Notes: generated by a model from the letters alone, not told the origin. Shown: positions 9,850 to 52,915, counted from the stretch's first letter. The stretch: 64,000 bases of DNA from Ovis canadensis (GCF_042477335.2 NC_091263.1:65900501-65964500), one strand, 5' to 3'. A program made the numbers and translations.

Positions 9850-10221
9850 TGCTTTAGCCCTGGGGTTGCGGTTCGCAAACACGCTGTGCTTGCGCTTCCG
9901 GCCCGCTCGCCCACTCCGAGCACTCAGTGCAGTCGAGGCGCCCACGGTTCGTAAGAAACGTCGGGCACTCTTCCACGAGTGAAGGGGGAAGATGAACTGG
10001 ATCCAGAACAGACCTGAGCAGGACGATGCCTAGCCAGGGGCATTGATGTGCGCTGGTACCCAGGGACGCGAAGACAGGAAGCAGCGACCTGCAGGGAGTA
10101 AATGAATATTTTCGGTCTCCTCCGCCAGGGGGCGGCCGAGCGCCAAGACCCCAGTACTGCGCCTGCGCCTGGCGCCTCTACGCATGCGTGGCGCGGCCCG
10201 GCGTCCACTGTGGCTTAGAAG
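9850..10221 (+). promoter_or_regulatory. UQCRC1: UQCRC1 promoter with NRF-1, ETS and YY1-like sites
   Basis: This CpG-rich, TATA-less region fits a housekeeping respiratory-chain promoter. An ETS/GABP-like GCTTCCGG lies at about 9894-9901. Two NRF-1-like palindromes occur: CTGCGCCTGCGCC at about 10157-10169 and ACGCATGCGTG at about 10180-10190. A perfect YY1-type AAGATGGCGGC at 10219-10229 overlaps the start codon. NRF-1, GABP and YY1 are known regulators of nuclear genes for oxidative phosphorylation. Binding here is inferred from motif matches only. Confidence 0.75.
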
Positions 10222-13200
10222 ATGGCGGCTTCCGCGGTTTGCCGGGCAGCTGGCGCCGGGACGCGAGTGCTGCTGCGCACCCGCCGCTCGGTGAGGTGGC
10301 AACGAGAGCGCAGAGCTGTGGGGAGCGGGGCTTCGGAACGCGGACCAGGGGCGGGCTCTTAGTGCCCGTGGAGAATGGGGAGGTCGCGGGGTCAGGGCCG
10401 TGGGAAGGTCACGGCCGAGGGCGTGAATGGGAGTCTCGTGGACCGCCTGAGGACGGGGATGGGGATCCCACACTGCAGGCCTGCAAGCTGAGGAGCGACC
10501 CCCTATTCTAGTCCTCAGTCCCGGTCGCCCTTTTCCAACAGCCGGCCCTGCTGAGGTCGTCTGACTTGAGGGGCACCGCCACCTATGCCCAGGCCCTCCA
10601 GAGCGTGCCAGAGACGCAGGTCAGCCAGCTGGACAACGGGCTGCGAGTGGCCTCGGAGCAGTCTTCCCAGCCTACCTGCACGGTGAGCGGAGTCCGCTGT
10701 CAGGAGGGCGCCTCCGTATGGGGCACGGCCTCCTTTCCCAGGTCGGGGTGTGACCTTGGGCTCTGTGGTTTCGGTCAGACTCTCCTCAGTCACCCTGAGG
10801 ATGGATCCTCCCACTACAGTCGCGATTCTACCCATGGAGGCAGTTCTCACTAAAGCAACACTCATTTAGCCTGTGATGCCTGCCAGTCAGGAGGCCAACC
10901 CCCTTTTCAGCTTTTTTTTTAGCAGCCCATATGAAAGAAGTCATCCTTCAATGAGGAAAATGGGATTCAGAGACTTAGGTAATTGCCAGCCTCATGGCCC
11001 AAAGTCGTAATCCCTTGGCTAGATTGGAAATGTATTGCAAAAGAAAACCACTTGAAAATTCCAGTTAAATGGATAATTTTCCTGAAGATTGGCTCAAAGA
11101 TAGATATCTTGGTTAGGTAAACAGGAGAGAAGATTCTCAAGAGGCGATCTTTCTCGTTCTCATTCCACCCCCACGCCCTCTGCAAGTGGTTTGATTGGTA
11201 AATTCTTTGAGTTTTCCAGGAATAATGCCCTGTGATACAGGTTGTGACTGAACACTGCAAAAAGTGATGGGCCACTTTCTTACTACATGACACCTGTATA
11301 AGCCGACACACAGCCTGTTAAGAAAACTTGATTGAGAATGCTGTATTTCATGGACACTAAGATGCCCAGGGCTTCCCAGGTGGCTCAGGGGCAAAAGAAC
11401 CCACCTGCTAATGCAGGAGACACAAGAGAAATGGGTTCGATCCCTGGGTCCGGAAGATCCCTTGGAGAAGGAAATGGCAACGCACTGTGGTATTCTTGCC
11501 TGGGAAATCCCATGGCAGAGGAGCCTGGCAGACTACAGTCCATGGGGTCACAAAGAGTCGGGTGCGACTTAGCGACTGAGAGCAAAAATGAAACAAAAGA
11601 TGCCCTTGATCTTAAGGAGCACGGCTGTGCTCAAGTGCCAGAGAAAGGATGCTGCCAGTTGTAATCAAGGAATACTGTGGATTATAAAACGCATCTGTTG
11701 AAGATGTTAGATGGGTAGTAGATGTTGTTCATGTAAGAATTTATGGTACACAGCATACATGTACATCTCTTAGGGTGAGCATTTTCAATCAGCTATGATA
11801 CAAATAGTAAAAGAAAAGATTAGATCTGTGTTACCATGGGGGTGAGTAGTGTGATGTGCATTTCACAGCACACAAGGAAGCTATTAAAATTATAAGAATC
11901 TCTCATTGGGTGCCAAGGTGTGTTGGCAGTGTTAGGTGTCCAGGTCTGATTAAAAAGATTTTTTAAGTATGAATGAGCCTCCTCTAATGGCGAAAGAACG
12001 CAATCTCCAGAACAAAAAGATGGTGTAATTTTTAGGAAGGAGAAAAAAAGTTGTTTGCAACTGATTAGTAGTTTGCCAAGAAGAAACAATCAACTGAAAA
12101 GTGAGATTGAATTTTAAGAATTTTCTGCAGTGGTGGGACAGGTGAATGTGCAGTTAGAAGCCTCCCTGGGAGTCTCGTCACCAGTCAGAAACTAGAGCAA
12201 GGACTAGATAGAGGTGATGCAGTGTGACTAGTCAGTCAGCTGGTGCCCGAGCGTCCGATCTCGGGGCTTACTGAGAACGTCTTCCCCCGCCTGGAACCGT
12301 GAGCCCCTGTCTGGGGCTTGTTCTGGATCCCGCAGGGTTGGGTGTGAGTGGGGACTGGGGTCTGTTCTGTTTGTTACCTTTGTTGGTGATCTCTTGTCCA
12401 GGTGGGGGTATGGATTGATGCCGGCAGCCGTTACGAGACTGAGAAGAACAACGGGGCTGGCTACTTTGTGGAGCATCTGGCTTTCAAGGTGAGGCTCCTA
12501 CAGTCCTGCATCTCCCCTGTACTGAGGGCTTCCTGCTGTCGCTCCTGAGTGCGCAAGTCAGAAAAGTTAGCCTCCTCACTTAGGACTTTTAGCAAGGGGG
12601 TGGAGGGAAGCCATCTCTGTCTGGCTTTCCTGGGAGACGCCCCATGGGCCAGCCCTCTCCTGAGTGAGCGCCTACCTGGTAAACCCCTGCACAAGGCCCC
12701 CAGAGCCAGAAAAACCCCAAGGAGCATGGGAGCCCTGCTCTTCACCAGAAGCCAGGCCTGTGTTGTTTGCCTGCGTGGACGTAGAATTGTGGATGTACAC
12801 ATACACTGTAACAAGCCCAGCAACTTAGTTTTTGTAAAATGCTGTGTATCTCTGATTTGTGGAATCGAGTAGGAGCTTTCGTGAGGATGAGAACAACCCC
12901 TTAGCCACCCTGTGTTTGCATGGAGTAGACACTGAGTGTCTAAACGAATGAGAAAAATAGAGAAGATACAGGGTTGGTGAGGGTGTGGAGCAGGAATGGG
13001 CAGCTAGCCAGCTCCAGCGTCACAGATGTGCGTGTCAGTCTCAGCATGCAGGTGTGTGTCATTGAACAGCAGTACTCACACACACACACGCAGGACGAAG
13101 GCTGAACCCCACAGAGGCCCCTGGCGCACACACAGAGTCATAAATGGTGTGAAGGAGAGTGGGGAGTAGCATCGCCAGAGCACGGGTGTGAGGTCACCTG

Positions 13201-16200
13201 ACTGTGACTGTCAGTAAGCGAGTGCTGGTGAGGTCAGGCTGGTATGGGTGCTCTGCAGTCACATGCGCCCCCCCTGAGCTGTCCCCCCTCTTGGTTGGGG
13301 ATGCTGGATTTCAGGTAACACTTGCTTTGGGCATGCCCTTCTACCCTGGCCCCGGGATGTCTCCATTCTGTCGGTCCACGATGCTGTAGCCTTGATCAGC
13401 TTAAGGCCTGCTGAGCACTTGGTGAGCACAGATTCTGGGCCCTGCAACCCCAGAGTCTTTGCTGAGGGCGCTACCTGTGGACCAGTGGTCCTGCTGGCAC
13501 TTCAGCCTATGAGGATGGGGGATCTTGGGCTCCCATGTGGCTCCTGTCTGGTTCCAGGGAACAAAGAATCGGCCTGGCAATGCCTTGGAGAAGGAAGTGG
13601 AGAGCATGGGGGCCCATCTTAATGCCTACAGCACCCGGGAGCACACAGCTTACTACATTAAGGCGTTATCAAAGGACCTGCCAAAAGGTAAGCCTGGAGG
13701 GCGAGGCCAGCATGCGGTAGGACTCCGGGGGTGCAGAGGACAGGTGCTCGGGAGCCCCTGGCCTGACTGAAGAATGGGGTGACCCTTAAAGAAGGGCCTT
13801 GGCACCGAGGGGGTCAGGCCTGGGGGGTTTATGCTGTCACTGTCTCCACATCTGTCCTCCTTGCACCCAGCTGTAGAGCTCCTGGCCGACATCGTGCAGA
13901 ACTGCAGCCTCGAGGACTCCCAGATTGAGAAGGAGCGGGACGTGATCCTGCAGGAGCTGCAGGAGAATGACACGTCCATGCGGGACGTGGTCTTCAACTA
14001 CCTGCACGCCACGGCCTTCCAGGGCACACCTCTAGCCCAGTCCGTGGAGGGGCCCAGTGAGAATGTAAGGTGCGAGCTGGCCGGTCCAGGGGGCAGGTCG
14101 TCCCCTTACTGGGGCCTGGGCAGGCCGCAGCTGCAGAAGTTTGCATTTAGTTGGCCGAGTGCCTCTGCTGTTTATTTTCCTAATTCACACAACTGGAGAC
14201 ATTTTCTGTGTTGTCACGTGTTCCCCAGGAGTCTTCTTGAATGTTTGTGTGGTCCCCACTCAAACTGCGGGCTTTGTTTCCATGTGTGTGTCCTACCAGC
14301 CTGAAGGAGGGTGCTCTGGGGGTCCCTCCACGTGGCTTCTTGTCCTCTGGTAGGAGGAGCCCTGCTGCTGCCCCTCAAGCCCCCATGTCAGCCCACACCC
14401 TCCTTGGAGGGGACTCCAAGCCTGTCCTAAAGTTGGACATGAGAGGCCCCAGTGAAGGCTGCCTTCTTGGCCCCAGAGTGGCAAGTGCCAGAGACGGGGC
14501 AAGGATCCAGTGAAGCCGCGTCTCCTTGTCTCTCTCCTCAGCCCCATTTTGTGTGACCCACATCACTGCGGTTTGGGAGCAGTGTTGACCCCTTGGTGGT
14601 GTGTCTTGCAGGAAGCTGTCGCGGGCAGACCTGACCGAGTACCTCAGCCGGCATTACAAGGCCCCCCGAATGGTGTTGGCAGCAGCTGGAGGTGAGCAGT
14701 GGGCTGGCTAAAGCTCTGTGGTAATGGGGGTTGGGCTGGGCTGGGCTGCGGCCTTGATTAGCAGGGCCAGGTCTCCTGGTTCTGACTGTGGGGGATCCTC
14801 CATTCCCGCAGACCTTGGTCCCGCCCTGTCCTGTCCTTGAGGGCTGTGATCTCGGTCCTGTGCTCTCTGAGGTGGGGTGGGATTCTGCTGCTGCCTGGGG
14901 CTGCGGCTCGCGTTTCATGCACGCCTCAGTTGGCCTGCTGGCCTCTGCAGGCCTCAGGACTTTCTCAGCCTCACCTGGTCCTTGGAGACGCAGGTTGATG
15001 CTGGGGGGAGATTCAGGCCTCCAGCCTGTTCCTCATGGCCTTGTCAGTGGGAAACTGGACGTCGGATGGTAGATGGAAAGTGCCCTGAAAGGAAGGCATG
15101 GTGTGGTTGGTGGATTTTTGTGGGGGACTCAGAGGTTAGGGAGGTGCTTCTGAAGCACGTGTCATTTGAACAGAGGGTTGAAGAGTGATGGGGTATAATT
15201 ACATGGGGAGCGGGGGTCTGTGCAGAGGGGCAGGGCGGTGTCACGGGCTGCTCTGTGATTGGAGGCTTGCTCTGCGGCCACGTGGGCGTCCCTGGTGGCT
15301 CCGCTGTAATGAATCAGGAGACGTGGCTTTGATCCTTGGGTCAAGAAGATCCCCTGGAAAAGGAAATGCAACCCACCCCAGTATTCATGCCTGAAAAAAA
15401 TCCCATGGACAGAGAAGCCTGGTGGGCTACAGTCCGTGGGGTCGCAGAGTTGCACACAACTTAGCGACTGAACAACAGCAGCTGCTGCCATGTCGGGGCC
15501 AGAGCGGAAGCAGGCGGATGCAAGGAGGGCTTGCGGCAGGTGCCTGGTGGGAGGTGGCAGGAGGAAGGGAGAGAAGTGGATGAACTCGAGATGGGTTTGT
15601 AGGTGGAAGCCTGTTGGACGTCTGAGCCAGGAGGGGACAGGAGCAGGTCAAGGATGCCGCCCCAACTTAACGGCAGCTGGCTGGACAGGAGAGACTGATA
15701 GGAGGAGCTTGGCTGGTGACCTTGGGGCTAGTGAACCAAGAGCAGTTTGAGCTCCTGACACATCACACCTGCAGGATCTGAGCTCAAGGAAGGAAGGAAT
15801 AAAAGGCAAAGGCACCTGGCGGCCTGTAGCTGGGGCCGCTGCTTCCTACCACAGCGCCTGCTGGTTGGGGGGCTGGGGCAGCGGAAGCCTCTGGTGGAGG
15901 GGAGGTCCGGCAGGGCATGAGACGTGAGTTTGTGACATTGCTGCTCCATGTCCTTGGCACAGGGACCCCAGAGCTGGTCACAGCCCTGCATGGCGTTTTT
16001 TTGTGCCCTCTCACCCGCCAGCCCTAAAGAATCTGCTTGAGGAAGGGCTGGAGGGGCGAGGCAGGATGGGTGGCATTATGCCCAGGGGGCACCAGTCTTG
16101 TGTGTGGTACCGTGCATCACATGAGGGCCCGTCCTTCAGCCCGGCGTGTGCTGCTTCCTTGTGGCCGAGGTGGTGGGAGCTGTTGGGCCCTAGGGGGCCT

Positions 16201-18614
16201 GCCCCGCCTGCTGCCGAGCTGGAGTGAGTCTGTGGAGGGTCCTCTTCCCTCACCTTGTCCTGATAGTCCTGTCTTGGGGGGTCTTCCATCGAGGCAGGAC
16301 ATGGGGTCTCCTCCGCCTCTGTGTGGCATCCCAGACCCTGCATCTTGGGCCCAGATGACGGGTAAGCACGCTGTCCATCTCTGCAGGGCTGGAGCACCGG
16401 CAGCTGCTCGACCTCGCCCAGAAGCACTTCAGCGGCCTCTCCGGGACGTACGACGAGGACGCTGTGCCCACTCTCACTCCGTGCCGCTTCACCGGCAGTG
16501 AGGTAGGCTGTGGGGTGGGCGGGGGTGGTGCTCCCGTGTGCCTGGCTCTTTCATGACTCCGGGGGTGCCTTGGGAGTCGGGCCGGGGTCCCACGGCTGCT
16601 GCCTCCCAGGCACACGTGGTCACACTCGCGTGCACATGCTCCCAGCCACAGTTGGCAACTTTGCCATCCCTGGGGAGGTCTGGCTGTCCCTCAGCTTTGG
16701 CACGTCCCGTTTCAGATCCGCCACCGTGAGGACGGCCTGCCTCTGGCCCACGTGGCCATCGCAGTGGAGGGGCCTGGCTGGGCCAACCCGGACAACGTGG
16801 CCCTCCAGGTGGCCAACGCCATCATCGGCCACTACGACTGCACCTACGGTGGCGGCATGGTGAGTGGGCATGGGAGGGGACCTCGTCAGGGAAGAGGGGC
16901 AACTGGACACCGGGCACTCATCCTGTTGGGTTCAGGGGGGCGGGTGGCAGAGAGGAGGGTGGGTGCTGACCACCCTGGCCCCTGGTAGCACCTGTCCAGC
17001 CCACTGGCTTCCGTTGCTGTGACCGACAAGCTGTGCCAGAGTTTCCAGACCTTCAACATCTGCTACGCAGACACCGGGCTGCTGGGCGCGCACTTCGTCT
17101 GCGACCACATGAGCATCGACGACATGATGTTCGTCCTGCAGGGCCAGTGGTGAGTGGCGGCCTGCTGCTGCTGGCCCCGGCGGGTGGGGGGCTCGGGGGC
17201 TGCAGCATCTCTCAGGGTGACTCCCACCCCGCCCCTGCCCTAGGATGCGCCTGTGCACCAGCGCCACAGAGAGCGAGGTGGTCCGTGGCAAAAACCTCCT
17301 CCGAAACGCTCTGGTGTCTCATCTGGATGGTGAGTCCTGCAGCCCTGCAGCGAGGGGTGGGGTGGGTACAGGCGGTGACAGTCCCAGCGCGACCAGTGCC
17401 CCTGAGCGAGACTGGCAAGGACGACGTTGGCGGCCACGTCATGTCCCACCGCTGCCCCTTCCCCGGGGGCCTGGGGTTTCAGGGACCCCTTGTGGGCAGG
17501 CCCGAGAAGCCCATGGATACTGGTTAGGTTGTACAGGTGAGGATTGTGGTCTAGGGTCAGGCCAAGCGCCAGGTCAGCGCAGAGCGCTGGGGGTTCGGTG
17601 CGGGCCTGTGAGTTTCCTTCACCCTTGCAGGCACCACTCCTGTGTGTGAGGACATCGGACGCAGTCTCCTGACATACGGCCGCCGCATTCCCCTGGCGGA
17701 GTGGGAAAGCCGGATTGCGGTAACAGGCCCCTGGGGGAGAGGGCTTTGGGAGTCTTGAGCTGGCCGACTTGCAGAGGGTGGGGAGTTGAGGCAGACTGCT
17801 CCTGTGGGCACCTCGGTGTCCTCCAGTGTGGTCTGCCTCGGTGGTGTAACCCAGGGGGCAGGGCAGAGGCATGGGTGGCTGTCGGGTGCCTGGGGCCCGG
17901 GGGAGCCCTGCCGCTGTTCAGGTGCGGGGTCAGCTCCTCGGTACATGGGGAAGGTCTTGGCTGGCTGGATGCTGTTGACCGGTCCCCAGGGGCCTTGCCA
18001 CTCAGCGTGCCCTCTGCATCGTCCTGTAGGAGGTGGACGCCAGGGTGGTGCGTGAGGTCTGCTCCAAGTACTTCTACGACCAGTGCCCAGCAGTGGCTGG
18101 ATTTGGTGAGTGGCCTGGAAGGTCCGCTTTCTGGCCGCCGCCTCAGGCTGTTGTCTGGGCCTCCCCTCTGCCTCTGCTTCCCCCCTTCCCCCAACTTTCA
18201 TTGGGAGCAGCAAGTTGGGGCCCCCAAGAGGCTCTGCCCAACTGCCTGGCTGCCAGGGAGTTCTTGCTCAGAAAACCTGTCCTGGCAGCTCCCTGACTCC
18301 CTGCCAAGGTGCCTCCATCAATACCCCACACCCGCCAGGTAACGGACACCTCCGCGTGTGGGGTGGGGCTCCAGAGGCCAGAGCGTGAAGGGGCAGGCTC
18401 AGCACCCCCTGGAGGAATGTTCTTTACCCTCTTTCGACTAAAGCCTGCCTTGTGCTGCTCTGGGCAGCTCTGAGTGGGGAGCGGCGCGGGGCCAGGTGTC
18501 CCTGTACCACCCAGGTACCCCACCCTGACGCCCCACCCTCTCCCCACAGGCCCCATTGAACAGCTTCCAGATTATAACCGGATCCGTAGCGGCATGTTCT
18601 GGCTGCGCTTCTAG
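10222..18614 (+). CDS. UQCRC1: Cytochrome b-c1 complex subunit 1, mitochondrial (core protein 1)
   Basis: Core 1 subunit of respiratory complex III on the matrix side of the inner membrane; structural, an M16-peptidase relative of MPP-beta. Exons: 10222-10290, 10542-10682, 12402-12488, 13558-13687, 13871-14069, 14612-14691, 16387-16502, 16716-16859, 16989-17149, 17244-17329, 17631-17719, 18030-18105, 18550-18614. They total 1443 bases, exactly 480 codons plus stop, the family length, and all introns are GT-AG. An arginine-rich presequence precedes the likely mature start TATYAQALQ. The zinc motif HxxEH of active MPP is degenerate here, reading [10 protein letters not shown], so the first histidine is lost as in other mammalian core 1 proteins. 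The end is [21 protein letters not shown]. Against the cattle protein as I remember it, changes include RYETEKN, GSEIRHRED and [18 protein letters not shown]. Confidence 0.98.
11366..11582 (+). mobile_element. Bov-tA SINE in UQCRC1 intron 2
   Basis: 'ggcttcccaggtggctcagg', 'gggttcgatccctgggtccg', 'cttgcctgggaaatcccatg' and 'gactacagtccatggggtca' form a sense Bov-tA. It has a short internal duplication-like insert near 11420-11432 ('gacacaagagaaatgggt'). The rest of the 1.7-kb intron shows no other feature that I recognise. Confidence 0.92.
15286..15480 (+). mobile_element. Bov-tA SINE in UQCRC1 intron 6
   Basis: 'gcgtccctggtggctccgct', 'ctttgatccttgggtcaaga', 'gaagcctggtgggctacagt' and 'cagagttgcacacaacttag' are a diverged sense Bov-tA with a short deletion in the head. 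The surrounding intron, 14692-16386, shows no other gene. Confidence 0.88.
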
Positions 18615-18721
18615 GCAGGAAGCCTGTGCAGGCGAGAGGGCGGGGCCGGGGTTCGCCGTCCCTCCACCATAAACACACCACCTCTGTCCTTCAGACCTGT
18701 GCTGCTGCTGACCCACCAACC

Positions 18722-18727
18722 AATAAA
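18722..18727 (+). terminator. UQCRC1: UQCRC1 polyadenylation signal
   Basis: AATAAA lies 108 bases after the stop codon and is followed by 'gtcttgcattgagaactg' and then a T/G-rich stretch 'gcgtcgtccctctcgtcatt'. This gives a short 3' untranslated region, as expected for this gene. Confidence 0.9.
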
Positions 18728-18739
18728 GTCTTGCATTGA

Positions 18740-21700
18740 GAACTGCGTCGTCCCTCTCGTCATTGGCGTGGAGCCCAGTGGACCATGGGTGGGGGAGTGG
18801 GGACTTCCCCCGGTCCTGCGTGTCCTAGACGCTCTGCCTTCCCACAGGGCGATGTGTCCTTAGCTGGGGGTGAGTGTGGGGGCTGCGGCATGGAGGCCGG
18901 AAGCCTTTGATGCCTGCGGGGAGCTGAGGCCAGCTGTTTGCAGTTAGCCACGTGGGGGATGCTCCTCACCAGCCTGTCCCAGGAGAGGGGTGTGGGGGGC
19001 CATGGGAAATGCAGACCCAGCCTTTACCCTGCTAAGGCTCCCAGCCTAGGGATTCAGGTGGGAAGCCCCTTGCTGTGGGTCCTGTGGGTCGCCCTCTGGG
19101 GGACCCTGGACCTCCCCAGACCAGGAGAGGCCAAGAAATGTCCTCGAGGAAGCCGGCTTTGTGTGTTTACTCTGGATTCAGGAAGGAGGATAGCCCGGGG
19201 CGTAGTGTTCCCATTTGGCTTCTCACTGCTGCCTGGACAGGCAAGGCAAGAATCCTTTGCCTCGATTTGCCGCTGACTCAGGCTCTAAGAATATCTCTGA
19301 GCTCAGTGGGGCCTGAGCCCCCTCCCTCGATGCGCTCTGTCCCAGGCAAGTCCTGAGCTGCTGGCCCAGCAGTCCCCTCCCCGTCTCCTGAGGACCTGCT
19401 GGAGCTCACAGCTGTCTAGCCCCCTTGCCACCCCTGGGCTCTGGTCCCCACAGCAGGAGGGGACCCTCTTTCCGTGCCCGCCTGACCTTCCAGTCAGGGT
19501 TCCTGGGAGCCCACTGTGGGGCCCAGTCTGCCTGTGAGGGAGGAGGTGCCGGCAGTTATGGATGGGACTCTGGGACGCAGTTTGCTGAGAAGGCGGCTAT
19601 TCACCCGCAGTTCATTCCCACCACAGCCCGGTATCCCTCTCCCTTACCCTGTTTGTTGCCATGGCCGCCTGCCGTCCCATGTTTGAGTCCCGGGAGGATG
19701 GGCCTTGGTTTGTCCGCTAAGCCCAGGCCTGGCCCTCAAAGGCCACAGGTGCGCTGGACACAGCAGTCAAGCTCCTTGGGGTGACGTGGTCCTAATGGGC
19801 CTTGCAGACCTAGCTGGGGAGTTTGAGCTCTCCTCTGGAGGCATACTGAGGGAGATGCACTGAGGGTTACTGGAAAGAGGAGTGACTTGCTCAGCTGACA
19901 GCCTGGGGACTCGAGCGTTTCGGTGTGGTCTCCGCGAGCCAGCACTGTGGCAGCTCCAGGAAGAGCGGGCCTGGGCTGCAGGGGGCACAGGCTGGACAGC
20001 ATCCCCAGCAAGGCTGGGGTACCACAGAGGAGGGGTAGGTTGGAGGAGGATAACCTGCCCAGCTTTGGCTGCGGTTCTGAGAAATTTGGAAGTATCTTAA
20101 GACTGGGATGTGTGGGGTGGAACCCCCAAGAGAGGCCCCAGATGGAGACATATGGTGCAGAGACTGAAGTAGAGGAGGAAGTGTCCAGGGGAATGTAAGA
20201 GGGAGAAAAAGACCTCTAGGGCCCCACTGCCCGGATGCAGGGAGCTGGTTTCTGGGGCTGGGCCCTAGGCTGTGTGCCTGCCAGGAGGCTGGAGCCAGGG
20301 GCCTCAGAGGGCCACACCCCTGCTCGTGAGCCTCCCAGACAGGCGTGCGTCCTCAACCTAGCTTCCACCAACAATCTCTCCTCCCAACCTCTGAGCAACC
20401 CCTCTCACAGCAGGCTGCCCTTCCTTTTGAGGGGGTCACCCATGGTTCTGATGAGATGGACACCCGTTCACCTGTTCCTCCAATCTCCCCTAAAGGGCAG
20501 ACCCAGATGTGTGTGTGTCTACACTGTGTGCCAGCCCTGCTCTGCGCAGCCACCCTTCTGTGCAAGAAGGGGTAAAGGTTTTGAGGCGGGGCTGCCTCTG
20601 TAATGAGAGCTGTCTCGTTCTCTGCAGCCCTCACCTATAGGACCTATAGGACGGAGGACTGGGTGATCCTTGGATGTGGCTGAGATTTTCACCTTGGGAA
20701 AAGGTTCTGGGCCCTATGGATCACAGTGCTGTGCCCATGATAATTTGGGGCTGTCCCTGTAGCTCCAGCCTGCTGGACAACAGGAAGACCAGCAGTGTGG
20801 AGGGGCCTCACCATGCCCAGCTCTGGCCACACCAGAGACCCTCAAGCCCTAGAGGAGCTCAGAGCAGACAGGTTCAATAGACGTGCTGTCCCCATCTCTT
20901 CCCCCATTAGCCTATGGAGCCCCAGGAGAGGTTGGGGGAGGTCACGCATGTTGGAAGGGGCACAATGGCAGGGGTGAGTATAGGCATAGTCTCCAGGCTT
21001 CCCAGAATTACTCAGGAGTAGCAGAAAAAAAATAACAGGGCCTGCTCTTGGGAGTGACTCTCTGCCTCGGTATCACCCCCTATAATGAACACAAATGCAT
21101 ATACAAAGAGGGTGTCTGGCCTCATGATCACAGAACCTGCAGGAGACAGATGGGAAGTCAGCCTGGTTAAGGGGAGAGGAGCGGGGTGAAGGTAGTTATG
21201 AAGGTGGACACTATAGGTGGAGCAGGAAAGGGAGGGGGCCCAAGATGACCTCTGGGCCTGGCGGAAGTGATGCGTGGACAGCAGTCTCAGAATGTGTGGT
21301 CGGGGGCCTGGCTGGAGCAGGTCAGGCCCACCAGTGGGGGTGGAGGCAGGAGGGGATGGATTCCTGAGGGAGGAGCTGTCACTATGGGTGGTCCGCCCTC
21401 CACACAAGGATAGCCCCTCCCTGCAGCACAGCTGGACGGCATCTGCCTAGGCATAGCCGGGGAGGCAGATGCAGGGCACTGGGATGGACACGTGTGCACA
21501 AGCTCGACCCAGATTCTCTCCTGGCTTCCCCCTCCACAGTGGGGGCAGACTGACGTGTCCAGCGGTGGACACGGTGCAGACCAGCGGCGCCTCGGGTTCC
21601 CTGGGGCGAGCCTGAGTCCCTCCTTTGCTATTGAGGGGATGGGGTGGGAAACAGGAGACCCACCAGACAGGGATGGCTGAATCAGAGGAGAGGCCGGCGG

Positions 21701-21765
21701 GACTCATGGCCTGAGGGCTGTCTGGGTGCCCCTGTGGGGGGGCGGTGAGTCATCTCCAGCTGCAG
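18740..21765. other. UQCRC1-COL7A1 intergenic region, no gene seen
   Basis: About 3 kb of GC-rich unique-looking sequence. It contains no lineage SINE and no exon-like open frame that I can connect to a known protein. Weakly repeat-like purine-rich text lies at 19850-20200. Several GC stretches could be regulatory for COL7A1, but no specific site stands out. Confidence 0.5.
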
Positions 21766-21767
21766 CT

Positions 21768-21796
21768 CCCCCCACCCCACCCCACCCCACCCCAAC
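21768..21796 (+). repeat. (CCCCA)n simple repeat
   Basis: Five to six tandem CCCCA units lie about 470 bases upstream of the COL7A1 start codon. The minus strand reads TGGGG repeated, with enough four-base G runs to form a G-quadruplex in principle. Confidence 0.85.
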
Positions 21797-21979
21797 ATCC
21801 TGCTGTGTCTTGGGTCCCCAGGAACCTCTCTGGAGTCCCGTCTCCAGCAGTCACGTCTATGTTTGACATAAAGCAGCCAAGATCCCTGACCCTACACCGG
21901 ATGGAAGGGGCTCCCTCAACCTCTCTCTTGTAAAGAACCTCCCAGGGGAATCCCAAAGTCACCAGCGGTGGGGGGCTTT

Positions 21980-22264
21980 ACACTTAAATGGAGCCTGATC
22001 GTCGGTCGCGGGAAGGGGTAGCAGGGGCGGCGACCTCTGGGACGATGGGTGGGGGCGGGCCGCCTGGGTCCCCGCCCGCTGCTCCGCCCCCTTGGGATCT
22101 GGGACTTTTCTTTGCTGTGGCGGCGGGACTGCGGCGCGTCTGGCGACGGGAGCCTCGGACCAGCAGGCAAGACCGGGACTGGGGGTGGGAGAGCGCCGAG
22201 CTCGGACCAGCCGAGGCCGAGGGACAGAGGCGGGAGTGCTGGCTGCCCGTCTCCCTCACCGAGG
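21980..22264 (+). promoter_or_regulatory. COL7A1: COL7A1 promoter and 5' UTR, CpG island
   Basis: A GC- and CpG-rich block runs from about 22000 to 22350. It holds GC-box-like GGGGGCGGG (about 22049-22058) and CCGCCCCC (about 22084-22091), the latter matching Sp1 sites in reverse. No canonical TATA box stands close to the expected start. The human COL7A1 promoter is described as Sp1-driven and TATA-less, which fits. The exact transcription start is not visible. Confidence 0.7.
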
Positions 22265-52617
<30,353 letters not shown>

Positions 52618-52909
52618 GGTCCAGTCCAGCATCCCCTGGAGGAGTCGGTGTCTCAGCTGGACCCTGCCGTCCCTCCCCCTTGGTGCTAGAGGCCTGTCTG
52701 CACGTGAGCGTGCATGAGCGTGTACGTTATTTCAGTGACTTGTTCCACGGGTCTCGCCTTCCCCCCAGTGGACAGACCCCATTGTGGCTGCTGCCTCCCC
52801 GGCTGATGACTCAGTGTTGGGGAGGCTTTGGGCAGTGAGCGGAAGGGACTGAATCCAACCCGCCCCTTGCCCCACGCTAGTGATGACATGGTGCTGATTC
52901 TGGGGGGTC

Positions 52910-52915
52910 ATTAAA
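52910..52915 (+). terminator. COL7A1: COL7A1 polyadenylation signal (ATTAAA)
   Basis: The variant hexamer ATTAAA lies about 290 bases after the stop codon. It is followed by 'gctgctgttttaaaaggcct' and then a GT-rich stretch 'tgactgtttgcggggggtgt' that fits the downstream element. The 3' untranslated region is therefore about 300 bases. Confidence 0.85.

Noticed and set aside
13070-13092. Short CACACA run in UQCRC1 intron 3 as a microsatellite
   Set aside because: Only about eight uninterrupted dinucleotides, too short to report as a useful repeat.
17240-18213. Long minus-strand open frames across UQCRC1 exons 10-12
   Set aside because: They are shadows of the real exons in GC-rich DNA and read through introns and exons alike without a plausible protein signature.
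19425-19784. Open frame of 119 codons between UQCRC1 and COL7A1
   Set aside because: No domain, splice structure or known gene at this position in the syntenic human region. It is probably chance in GC-rich sequence.
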